From CAZMSD01 sp964568855 (GTDB lineage: Bacteria > CAIWAD01): DNA of 64,000 bases. The stretch covers positions 1 through 64,000 of the forward strand of contig CAZMSD010000010.1 in NCBI GenBank assembly GCA_964568855.1, written 5' to 3'. The notes below the pieces were generated by a model. That model was not told the DNA's origin. It saw only the letters and a program-made list of their open reading frames with translations, and did not search any database. Positions 41,874-51,525 of this stretch are shown here, one piece after another (the stretch's first letter is position 1; each line of letters opens with the position of its first letter). The position numbers were made by a program, and so were the translations under genes.

Positions 41874-43526
41874 ATGCAGAAACTGGGAACCGCACTGAAG
41901 GACGGCGAGAAAGCCCGCCGGCAGCGCGAGCTTTACGAAGGTCTGCTGACCCGGCTGGAGCAGCAATGCGCCTCCATCCGCAAGGGAGGAGGCGAGACGG
42001 CCCTCGCCCGGCACCACAAGCGCGGCAAGCTGAGCGCGCGGGAGCGCATCGCCGAGCTGACCGACGAGGGCAGCTTCTTCGAGCTGGGGACCTTCGCCGC
42101 GCGCGGAATGTACCCCGACCAGGGAGATATTCCCGCGGCCGGCACGGTGATGGGCCTGGGGTGCGTCCAGGGACGCCTGGCCATGGTGGTGGCCAACGAC
42201 GCCACGGTCAAGGCCGGGGCCTGGTTCCCCATGACGGCCAAGAAGAACCTGCGCGCCCAGGAGATCTGCATGGAGAACAGGCTGCCGGTGGTCTATCTAG
42301 TGGATAGCGCCGGGGTCTTCCTCCCCTTGCAGGACGAGATCTTCCCCGACCGCGAGCACTTCGGACGCATCTTCCGCAACAACGCGGTGATGAGTTCCCT
42401 GGGCATTCCCCAGATCGCGGCCATCATGGGCCCCTGCGTGGCCGGCGGGGCCTACCTGCCCATCATGAGCGACGAGGCCATGATCGTGGACGGCACCGGT
42501 TCCGTATTCCTGGCGGGCGCCCACCTGGTGAAGGCCGCCATCGGCGAGGTGATCGAGAACGAGGACCTGGGAGGTGCCACGGTTCACTGTTCCATCAGCG
42601 GCGTCACCGATTACAAGGCGCGGGACGACCATGACTGCCTCGAGCGGATCCGCGACCAGTTTTCCCAGATGCGCGACGGCCGGCGGGGAGTCTTCGAACA
42701 CGGCGAGACCCGGGAGCCGGAGTACCCCGCCGACGATCTGCTGGCACTCCTGCCCCAGGATCACGCGAGGCCTTACGACATGCGCGAGGTTCTGGCCCGC
42801 CTGCTCGACGGCAGCGAGTGGGTGGAGTACAAACCCGACTATGGCCGGACGCTGCTCTGCGGCACGGGCCGGATCAAGGGCTGGACGGTGGGCATCGTGG
42901 CCAACCAGCGGTTGGTGGTGAAGAGCGGCAAGGGCGAGCTGCAGGTGGGCGGAGTGATCTACTCGGACAGTGCGGACAAGGCTACCCGCTTCATCATGAA
43001 CTGCAACCAGCGCAGAATCCCCCTGGTCTTTCTGCAGGACGTCACGGGCTTCATGGTGGGCTCCCAGGCGGAGCACGGGGGCATCATCAAGGACGGCGCG
43101 AAAATGGTCAACGCGGTGGCCAATTCCACCGTGCCCAAGATCACCTTCATCGTCGGCAACAGTTTCGGGGCCGGCAACTACGCCATGTGCGGCAAGGCCT
43201 ACGATCCCCGGTTCATCTTCGCCCTGCCCAGTTCGCGCATCGCCGTGATGGGCGGGCAGCAGGCCTCCAACGTACTGCTGGACATCCGTCTCGGACAGTT
43301 GAAGCGGGAAGGCAAGAAGCTGGACGATCAGAAGCGGCAGGCCCTGCTGAAGGAGATCCAGGACAAGTACGAACGGGAAATGGACCCCACCTACGCGGCG
43401 GCCAGGCTCTGGGTGGACGAGATCCTCGATCCACGACGTATCCGCGAGGCGGTTGACACTGCGCTGGCCGTGGCCAGCCATAACCCGGAGATCGCCCCCT
43501 TCAACCCGGGCGTGATACAAACCTGA
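41874..43526 (+). CDS. Acyl-CoA carboxylase, carboxyltransferase subunit
   Basis: The ATG at 41874 has a GAGGA site five bases upstream and is preferred over the in-frame TTG at 41850. The 550 residues carry both crotonase-like halves: 'LARHHKRGKLSARERIAELTDEGSFFELG', 'VVANDATVKAGAWFPMTAKKNLRAQEICMENRLPVVYLVDSAGVFLP', 'GPCVAGGAYLPIMSDEAMIV', then 'VGGVIYSDSADKATRFIMNCNQRRIPLVFLQDVTGFMVG' and 'GNSFGAGNYAMCGKAYDPRFIFALPSSRIAVMGGQQA'. The C-terminal half resembles methylcrotonyl- and geranyl-CoA carboxylase beta subunits more than PccB. The biotin-bearing partner is not in the window. Close to etfBA, it suggests branched-chain acyl-CoA metabolism. Confidence 0.88.
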   Translation: MQKLGTALKDGEKARRQRELYEGLLTRLEQQCASIRKGGGETALARHHKRGKLSARERIAELTDEGSFFELGTFAARGMYPDQGDIPAAGTVMGLGCVQGRLAMVVANDATVKAGAWFPMTAKKNLRAQEICMENRLPVVYLVDSAGVFLPLQDEIFPDREHFGRIFRNNAVMSSLGIPQIAAIMGPCVAGGAYLPIMSDEAMIVDGTGSVFLAGAHLVKAAIGEVIENEDLGGATVHCSISGVTDYKARDDHDCLERIRDQFSQMRDGRRGVFEHGETREPEYPADDLLALLPQDHARPYDMREVLARLLDGSEWVEYKPDYGRTLLCGTGRIKGWTVGIVANQRLVVKSGKGELQVGGVIYSDSADKATRFIMNCNQRRIPLVFLQDVTGFMVGSQAEHGGIIKDGAKMVNAVANSTVPKITFIVGNSFGAGNYAMCGKAYDPRFIFALPSSRIAVMGGQQASNVLLDIRLGQLKREGKKLDDQKRQALLKEIQDKYEREMDPTYAAARLWVDEILDPRRIREAVDTALAVASHNPEIAPFNPGVIQT

Positions 43527-43589
43527 TCGCCGGGGGAGATGCGGGGAACCTGGACTTGCCCCCCGGGTTCATTTCCTGCGATGTGCCGC

Positions 43590-43607
43590 GGCGGCCGCGC
43601 GGCCGCC
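43590..43607. repeat. GC palindrome in the cold-shock gene leader
   Basis: GGCGGCCGCGCGGCCGCC at 43590-43607 is a perfect 18-base palindrome ending five bases before the GAGG site of the cold-shock gene. As RNA it would form a very stable hairpin next to the ribosome-binding site. Confidence 0.6.
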
Positions 43608-43622
43608 AGAAAGAGGATGAAC

Positions 43623-43835
43623 ATGCTGGGAACGGTAAAGTTCTTCAACGAGAAGCATGGATACGGATTCATCACCTCGCTGGGAATTGAAAAAGACATC
43701 TTCGTGCATTACTCGCAGATCAAGGGCAAGGGCCACAAGATCCTCAAGACCGGTCAGGAGGTGAGCTTCCGTCTCGTGGAAACCGATCGGGGTCCCCAGG
43801 CGGAAGCCGTGCACATCATCGAGGAACAGGCCTGA
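43623..43835 (+). CDS. Cold-shock domain protein
   Basis: The start at 43623 has GAGG six bases upstream (an ATG at 43617 is too close to that site). The 70-residue protein has the cold-shock fold: 'MLGTVKFFNEKHGYGFITS' (RNP1-like) and 'DIFVHYSQIKGKGHKILKTGQEVSFRLVETDRGPQAEAVHI' (RNP2-like 'DIFVHYS'). These small proteins bind single-stranded nucleic acid and loosen RNA structure. It lies 97 bases after the carboxyltransferase. Confidence 0.95.
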   Translation: MLGTVKFFNEKHGYGFITSLGIEKDIFVHYSQIKGKGHKILKTGQEVSFRLVETDRGPQAEAVHIIEEQA

Positions 43836-43899
43836 TCAAAGCTAGTCTGATCGGAATCGGGCGCGTCAGGAACAGGGGCTGAGAACAGGAGTCCGCAAG

Positions 43900-45873
43900 A
43901 TGCCTCAAAACCTTGTCGAAAAGATCGCCGAGCGTTATGCCATCGGCCTGGAACCGGGCATCGAAGTCCATACGGGCGACTTTCTATCCATCCGGCCGGC
44001 TCACGTGCTGACTCACGACAACACGGGGGCGGTGATCCCCAAGTTCAAATCCATCGGCGCTAGGCGGGTGACCGATCCCCGGCAGGCGGTGATCGCGCTG
44101 GACCACAACGTCCAGGACGAGAGTGAAGGGAACCTTGAAAAATACGTACGCATCGAGGCCTTCGCCCGCGAAATGGGCATCGACTTCTATCCCGCGGGGC
44201 GCGGAATCGGGCACCAGATCATGTGCGAGGAAGGTTACGCCTGGCCGGGCACCCTGGCGGTGGCCTCGGACAGCCATGCCAACATGTACGGCGGCCTGGG
44301 CTGCCTGGGCACGCCCGTGGTGCGCACCGACGCCGCGGCCATCTGGGCCACCGGCAGGACCTGGTGGCAGGTTCCCAGGGTGGCGCGGGTTGAACTCTTC
44401 GGCCGGCTGCGTCCCGGCGTCACGGGCAAGGACCTGATTCTGACCCTCTGCAGTGTCTTCAACCAGGACGAGGTGCTCAACCACGCCGTGGAATTCAGCG
44501 GCGAAGGCCTGGCCTCGCTTCAGATCGAGCAGCGTTTGAGCATCGCCAACATGACCACCGAGTGGGGAGCCCTGGCCGGGCTGTTTCCCATCGACGGAGT
44601 CTGCATCAACTGGCTGCGCGACCGGGCGGCCGAGCTTCGCCGCCAGGCGCCCCGGGGCGTCGCCTCCGACGACGACAGGCGGGACGGTCACCCGCGAATC
44701 AACGAAGAGCGGATAGCGGCCCTGGAGCAGGAGGGTCTGGAAGCGGACGCCGAGGCGCCTTACGCCGTCGAGCTGCGCCTGGATCTCGACTCGGTTTCCC
44801 CCTGGGTGGCGGGCCCCAACAGCATCAAGGAAGGCCGTCCCGTCGCCGGGCTGAAACAGGACCGGCTGCGCATCGACAAGGCCTACCTGGTCTCTTGCGT
44901 CAACGCCCGGGCCAGCGACATCGCCCAGGCGGCGGAGATTCTGCGGGGTCACCGCGTGGCCGCCGGAGTGGAACTGTACGTGGCCGCCGCCTCCAGCCGG
45001 GTACAGCAGGAGTGCGAGGCGCGCGGCGACTGGCAGGTGCTGATGGAGGCGGGCGCCATCGCCCTTCCTTCGGGTTGCGGTCCCTGCATCGGCCTGGGCC
45101 GGGGGCTGCTCCGGGCGGGAGAGGTGGGCGTGTCCGCCACCAACCGCAATTTCAAGGGCCGGATGGGATCCCCCGAGGCCCTGTGTTACCTGGCTTCGCC
45201 GGCCGTGGTGGCGGCCTCGGCCGCCTCGGGCCATATCGATCTCCCGGGCGAAGTGGAGTTCCGGGAACCGGCGGCCGAGATCCGCAGCCATTCCGGAAAG
45301 AGCCCGGGCGGCACCGCCACCAGGATCCTGGGCGGTTTTCCGGAAGAGCTCAGCGGGGAGCTCGTTTTCTGCCATCAGGACAATCTGAATACCGACGGGA
45401 TCTACCCGGGCGCCTACACCTATCGCGATGACATGGGACCCCGGGAGGAAGCCGCGGTGGTGATGGAGAACTACGATCCCCGGTTCCGCGAGATCGCCCG
45501 CAAGGGAGACATCCTGGTGGGGGGCTTCAACTTCGGCACCGGCAGCTCGCGGGAGCAGGCGGCCACCGCTTTGAAGCATTTCGGCATCCGGCTGGTGCTG
45601 GCCGGATCTTTTTCGGAGACTTACAAGAGGAACGCCCTGAACAACGGCTTCCTGGCCATCGAAGCGCCCGAGCTGGTGCGCGACCTGCTCGAACGCTGCG
45701 GCAGGACCACGCTGACCTTTCGCACGGAACTCCTCGCCCGGATCGATTTCAGGAAGTCCGTCCTCGAGACGATGGAACGCAAGTACACGCTTGGTCCGGT
45801 GGGCACGGCGGCCCAGGAATTGATCATCCAGGACGGTCTGTCCAACTGGGTCCGCTCGCGGATCAACCGCTGA
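43900..45873 (+). CDS. Aconitase-family hydratase (aconitase or homoaconitase)
   Basis: The 657-residue protein joins large and swivelling domains. Fe-S ligands are in 'LVSCVNARASD' and 'SGCGPCIGLGRG'. Active-site elements include 'DSHANMYGGLGCLGTPVVRTDAAAIWATGRTWW' and 'GGFNFGTGSSREQAATALKHFGIRLVLAGSFSETYKRNALNNGF'. Length and the N-terminus ('PAHVLTHDNTGAVIPKFKSIG') resemble the homoaconitase/short-aconitase branch rather than the ~890-residue AcnA. The substrate (citrate, homocitrate or other) is not settled. No TCA or lysine gene is adjacent. Confidence 0.85.
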   Translation: MPQNLVEKIAERYAIGLEPGIEVHTGDFLSIRPAHVLTHDNTGAVIPKFKSIGARRVTDPRQAVIALDHNVQDESEGNLEKYVRIEAFAREMGIDFYPAGRGIGHQIMCEEGYAWPGTLAVASDSHANMYGGLGCLGTPVVRTDAAAIWATGRTWWQVPRVARVELFGRLRPGVTGKDLILTLCSVFNQDEVLNHAVEFSGEGLASLQIEQRLSIANMTTEWGALAGLFPIDGVCINWLRDRAAELRRQAPRGVASDDDRRDGHPRINEERIAALEQEGLEADAEAPYAVELRLDLDSVSPWVAGPNSIKEGRPVAGLKQDRLRIDKAYLVSCVNARASDIAQAAEILRGHRVAAGVELYVAAASSRVQQECEARGDWQVLMEAGAIALPSGCGPCIGLGRGLLRAGEVGVSATNRNFKGRMGSPEALCYLASPAVVAASAASGHIDLPGEVEFREPAAEIRSHSGKSPGGTATRILGGFPEELSGELVFCHQDNLNTDGIYPGAYTYRDDMGPREEAAVVMENYDPRFREIARKGDILVGGFNFGTGSSREQAATALKHFGIRLVLAGSFSETYKRNALNNGFLAIEAPELVRDLLERCGRTTLTFRTELLARIDFRKSVLETMERKYTLGPVGTAAQELIIQDGLSNWVRSRINR

Positions 45874-45945
45874 CAGGACTTCATCGAATGGAACCGGGGA
45901 TCCCCGCGACCGTCGCGGCGATTGTCACACAAATCCAGATCCGGC

Positions 45946-45974
45946 TTGACAGACAGCGGTTCCAGAGCTATTAT
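45946..45974 (+). promoter_or_regulatory. Consensus sigma-70 promoter of the tRNA genes
   Basis: TTGACA at 45946-45951 and TATTAT at 45969-45974 have an ideal 17-base spacing. The first tRNA begins 12 bases after the -10 box. This is the best housekeeping promoter in the window. Confidence 0.9.
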
Positions 45975-45986
45975 TGAAGTAGTCAT

Positions 45987-46059
<73 letters not shown>

Positions 46060-46062
46060 TTT

Positions 46063-46078
46063 ACAGGCGGTGGCCTGT
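46063..46078 (+). repeat. Hairpin between the two tRNA genes
   Basis: ACAGGC/GCCTGT form a 6-bp stem with a GGTG loop in the 23-base tRNA spacer. It probably separates the two tRNAs during processing of a shared precursor. Confidence 0.5.
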
Positions 46079-46082
46079 GTGT

Positions 46083-46156
46083 GGCAGTGTAGCTCAGTTG
46101 GTTAGAGCAGCGGAATCATAATCCGCGTGTCCGGGGTTCGAGTCCCTGCACTGCTA
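46083..46156 (+). tRNA. tRNA with anticodon CAT (elongator Met or lysidine-type Ile2)
   Basis: A cloverleaf folds over 74 bases: acceptor GGCAGTG with CACTGCT (G1-T72 wobble), TAGCTC in the D arm, anticodon stem GCGGA/TCCGC, loop ATCATAA, T loop 'TTCGAGT' and discriminator A73. The anticodon CAT fits elongator tRNA-Met or the Ile2 tRNA that TilS converts to read AUA. The tilS gene lies under 1 kb downstream, which favours Ile2 slightly. Base identity alone does not decide. CCA is not encoded. Confidence 0.9.
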
Positions 46157-46304
46157 TCGAATGCGTCCGGTTGCAGAACGCATTGTACATCGCAAGCTCA
46201 TTCCCGAGCGTCCATCCGACCCGGCGTTCGTGAAAGTACCTTTGAACAGCGGATCCGAGCGACCAGCAGTCCGATACTGCGGGTCCGTCCAAGCGGGAAC
46301 CATC

Positions 46305-46940
46305 ATGCGCAGCCATCGCAAACAGAACGCGGGCACCGGCTCCGCCACGGCGGAGTTGAACCGCAAGATCAACGCCCTGATCATGATGCTGGAGGAGAAA
46401 GGCGTCCTGCTGCCCGGTGAATTCGAGGACAGCGTGATGAATCTCAAGATCCAGCTGGGAGACCAGGTACCGCGCCAGCAGAAGAACAACAGCGAGTCGT
46501 CACCGGCACCCGCTCCCGGCCCGGCGGCCAAGGAACCGGCGAAGAACGCGGATTACATCGGTCCCGAACGGCGAGCCAAGCTGGCGGGCCAGCGCTTCAA
46601 CGGCTCGGATCGTCGCAAGCGCATGAAAGCCCCGGTGGGTCACATCACGGGGATGATCAGAAACTCGGAAGGCCACGACCCGGTGAACGGCGTGCAGCTG
46701 ATCCTGCGGAGAAGCCAGGAGGGCGGAACCCCGATCCAGTTCAGGTCCACCAAGTCGGATATCCAGGGACGCTTCGTTTTTCTCAACCTGCCCCTGACCC
46801 GCGAGGCAGACTCGGCTCAGGCCTACCGCTACCACCTGGAGGCTAGGTACCGCAACCGCACCCTGAACGGGAGCACGCTGATCCAGCTGATTCCCAATCA
46901 GACCGTGACGCATAACCTGGAGCTGTCGGTCGCTGAGTGA
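46305..46940 (+). CDS. Hypothetical protein with Ig-like/carboxypeptidase-regulatory C-terminus
   Basis: The most likely start is ATG at 46305 (212 residues). A longer frame would run back into the tRNA. The N-terminal part is helical ('TAELNRKINALIMMLEEKGVLLPGEFEDSVMNLKIQL'), the middle is a Pro/Ala linker with 'YIGPERRAKLAGQRFNGSDRRKRM', and the C-terminal ~95 residues look like a regulatory beta-sandwich ('GMIRNSEGHDPVNGVQLILRRS', 'DIQGRFVFLNLPLTREADS'). No signal peptide is seen. It lies immediately before tilS. Function unknown. Confidence 0.6.
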   Translation: MRSHRKQNAGTGSATAELNRKINALIMMLEEKGVLLPGEFEDSVMNLKIQLGDQVPRQQKNNSESSPAPAPGPAAKEPAKNADYIGPERRAKLAGQRFNGSDRRKRMKAPVGHITGMIRNSEGHDPVNGVQLILRRSQEGGTPIQFRSTKSDIQGRFVFLNLPLTREADSAQAYRYHLEARYRNRTLNGSTLIQLIPNQTVTHNLELSVAE

Positions 46941-48282
46941 GTCGCAATCCCCCCGCCGCTTCCAGTCGGCGTGCTCATTTCCGCCAGATCAATCCACCAC
47001 CGGCCTGATCCTCGCCCTCTCCGGGGGCGCCGACTCCATGTACCTGCTCCACTGGGCGCGGGAGACGGCCGGGGAACTGGGTCTGGACCTCAAGGCGGCA
47101 CACCTCAACTACGGGCTGAGGGGACCGGATTCCGACGGTGACGAGCGACTGGTCCGCGATGTCTGCCGCGCGCTGGAGGTTCCCTTGAGCATCCACCGCC
47201 CTCCGCGGGAAGCGCTCGCGGCGGGCAACCTGCAGCACGCAGCCCGCCGGCTGCGCCGTTCCTTCCTGGAAACTCACTGTGGACCGGGCGAGCGAATCCT
47301 GCTGGGCCACCAGGCCTGGGACCAGAGCGAATCCGTGATGACCGCCATCCTGCACCGCAAGCTGCCCTGGGGGCTCTGCGGCATCCGCGCCCGCCGCGGG
47401 ATCTACCTCAGGCCTTTGCTCGAAACAGGCCGGGAGAAGATCCTGCGAACCTTACAGGAACAGGAGATTCCCTGGCGCGAAGACCGCAGCAACCTGAATC
47501 TGCGCTTCGAGCGCAACTGGATCCGCCATGCGCTGCTGGCGCCGCTGCGGGAGCGCCTGGGCGAAGAGCTGGACCTGATTCTGGGCGGGCTGGCCCGATC
47601 GATGCAATCCATCAAGGACCGACTCGCACGACAAGCCGATGATCTTATTAATAATCTTGACTTTAGAGCGGACCTGGAAGCGCGCTCGCTTGATAGGAAC
47701 TCTCTACTTAGATATCATGATATGATTGTACTGGAAGTTCTGCGCAAACTCGGTTCCCAGGCGGGCGCCTGGCGGCGCCCACCAGGCGAGCGGGCCCTGC
47801 GCGAGCTGCTGCACTGGCTCCGTCGGGGCCGCCCCGGCACCTGGCGTCCGTTGGGCGGCGGACAGGAAATGAGCCTCGACAGATCCAGGCTGTGGGTTCA
47901 CGGCCCCCTGCCGAAATCCGTACGCGTGGTGCTCGAGCGGGACAAGATCCGCGAGCTGCCCGGCCGTCGTTTCGGCTGGACCCGGCGGGATCCCTCCCCC
48001 TCGTCGAGCCGCAGGTTGCTGATGTTGCCCGTGGATCCGGAGCGCCACAACCTGGTCATTCGCAGCTGGGCGCCGGGTGACCGGATCCGGACCGGGGCCG
48101 GCATGCGGCGTAAGGTTTCGGACCTGCTTTCCGAGGCCGGACTTTCCCGGCCGGAGAAGGCGCGTCAACTGGTACTTGAGGACCGCGGCCGGATCCTTTG
48201 GATCCCCGGCCTGTGCGTAGCCTGGCCGCTGCCCGCGATCCCGGCCGGCAAGGGGTGGGAAATCATCTGGATGGAGCAATGA
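46933..48282 (+). CDS. tilS: tRNA(Ile)-lysidine synthase with a disrupted or non-canonical 5' end
   Basis: The frame encodes 'GLILALSGGADSMYLLHWARETAGELGL' (PP-loop SGGxDS), 'HLNYGLRGPDSDGDERLVR', 'NLQHAARRLRR', 'LLGHQAWDQSESVMTAILH', 'RPLLETGREKILRTLQEQEIPWREDRSNLNLRFERNWIRH' and a C-terminal TilS domain. TilS attaches lysine to C34 of tRNA-Ile2. No ATG, GTG or TTG lies in frame upstream of the P-loop after the stop at 46906. The first in-frame candidate is CTG at 46933. A GTG at 46937 overlapping the previous stop (GTGA) is out of frame, and one extra base in the C6 run at 46949-46954 would join it to this frame. Confidence 0.85.
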   Translation: MSESQSPRRFQSACSFPPDQSTTGLILALSGGADSMYLLHWARETAGELGLDLKAAHLNYGLRGPDSDGDERLVRDVCRALEVPLSIHRPPREALAAGNLQHAARRLRRSFLETHCGPGERILLGHQAWDQSESVMTAILHRKLPWGLCGIRARRGIYLRPLLETGREKILRTLQEQEIPWREDRSNLNLRFERNWIRHALLAPLRERLGEELDLILGGLARSMQSIKDRLARQADDLINNLDFRADLEARSLDRNSLLRYHDMIVLEVLRKLGSQAGAWRRPPGERALRELLHWLRRGRPGTWRPLGGGQEMSLDRSRLWVHGPLPKSVRVVLERDKIRELPGRRFGWTRRDPSPSSSRRLLMLPVDPERHNLVIRSWAPGDRIRTGAGMRRKVSDLLSEAGLSRPEKARQLVLEDRGRILWIPGLCVAWPLPAIPAGKGWEIIWMEQ

Positions 48283-48818
48283 ACCGCTTGACCATCGACA
48301 ACATGAGCTTCGAAATCCTGCTGGAGCGGGAGCGGATCCAGGAGCGCGTGCGGGAACTGGCCGCGGAAATCACCCGCGATTACAGGGAAAAGAACCCGAT
48401 TCTCATGGGCGTTCTCAACGGCGGTTTCATCTTCACCGCCGACCTGATGCGCAGCCTGGACTTCCCCTGCGAAGTGGATTTCATCAAGATCTCCAGTTAC
48501 GGCGACGACATGAGCAGCTCGGGCGAGGTCAAGATGAAGAAGGACTACGACAGCCTCGTCATGGACCGGCATATCCTGGTGGTGGAAGACATCGTGGACA
48601 GCGGGCTCTCCGTCGCCTTCCTCAAGCAGAAATTCGAACTCCAGCAGATCTCCTCGTTTTCGGTGGTCACCCTTTTGCACAAGCCCGAAAACTCGAAACT
48701 GGAGTTCGACCTGGAATACGTGGGCTTCGAGATCGGCCAGGAATTCGTCGTGGGCTACGGATTGGATTATCAACAGAACTGGCGCAACCTGCATGACATT
48801 TACGTGCGGGTGGAATAG
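48279..48818 (+). CDS. hpt: Hypoxanthine phosphoribosyltransferase
   Basis: The ATG at 48279 overlaps the tilS stop. The 179 residues show the PRPP-binding motif 'HILVVEDIVDSGLS', 'ILMGVLNGGFIFTADLMRSL' and 'FIKISSYGDDMSSSGEVKM'. The enzyme salvages hypoxanthine or guanine to IMP or GMP. tilS-hpt-ftsH is a common gene order in bacteria and supports all three calls. Confidence 0.93.
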   Translation: MNRLTIDNMSFEILLERERIQERVRELAAEITRDYREKNPILMGVLNGGFIFTADLMRSLDFPCEVDFIKISSYGDDMSSSGEVKMKKDYDSLVMDRHILVVEDIVDSGLSVAFLKQKFELQQISSFSVVTLLHKPENSKLEFDLEYVGFEIGQEFVVGYGLDYQQNWRNLHDIYVRVE

Positions 48819-48856
48819 CTCCGGGGCCACGAGTACAGGACTGAAAGCGGAAGCCG

Positions 48857-50907
<2,051 letters not shown>

Positions 50908-50908
<1 letters not shown>

Positions 50909-51516
50909 TGGAACAGCAGCGCGAGCAGCGGATCCGCGAAGAAGTCCGGCGCGAGATCGAGGCGGAAGAGCAGCGGCGACGTGAAGCCGAGATCCTTCGC
51001 CGGCAGGAAGAGGAGGTTCACCACGAGGAGCGCGCCCGCCAGCAGATCGTGCTGGAGGAGAAACGGAAATTCTACGAGAACTCGCCCGAATACTTCGAAT
51101 ACATCAACGAGAACGGCGACTCGGAGTGGCTGACCCACAAGCATATCCTGGCGCGGGAGGGCTTCTTCGACTACGAGGAGCACGTGGAAGATCCCGCGCG
51201 GGGCAGGCGCCTGCTCTGGGTGCGCAGTCTGGCCCTGGTGGCGCTGCTGGCTGCGTTGGGCACGGCGGCCTGGATCTACCTGAGCGAAGAGGTGGGCTGG
51301 ATCGACGTCGTCTGCAACATCCAGCGGGCGGAAATCCACGTGGACGGTCAGAATTCGGGCTTTCTGAGCGACGCCCGGGTGCAGGTGCCCGTGGGCGAAC
51401 ACATGATCGAAGTACGTAAGGCGGGTTACGACGGACCGGGCACGGGTGTGCGGCACGTGGTGCTGGGAAGAGGGGAGCACCTGCTGCTGGAATTCCTCCT
51501 CGATCCTGCGCCGTAG
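50908..51516 (+). CDS. Membrane-anchored PEGA-domain protein with coiled-coil head
   Basis: The 202 residues start with an Arg/Glu-rich coiled coil (1-60), continue with a conserved-looking 'FYENSPEYFEYINENGDSEWL', one transmembrane helix (~107-127), and a PEGA domain ('VVCNIQRAEIHVDGQNSGFLSDARVQVPVGEHMIEVRKAGY'). PEGA domains are found on surface-layer and envelope proteins. Its ATG overlaps the ftsH stop, so it may be co-expressed with FtsH and could modulate it. Function is not known. Confidence 0.75.
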
Positions 51517-51525
51517 CGAACCGTC

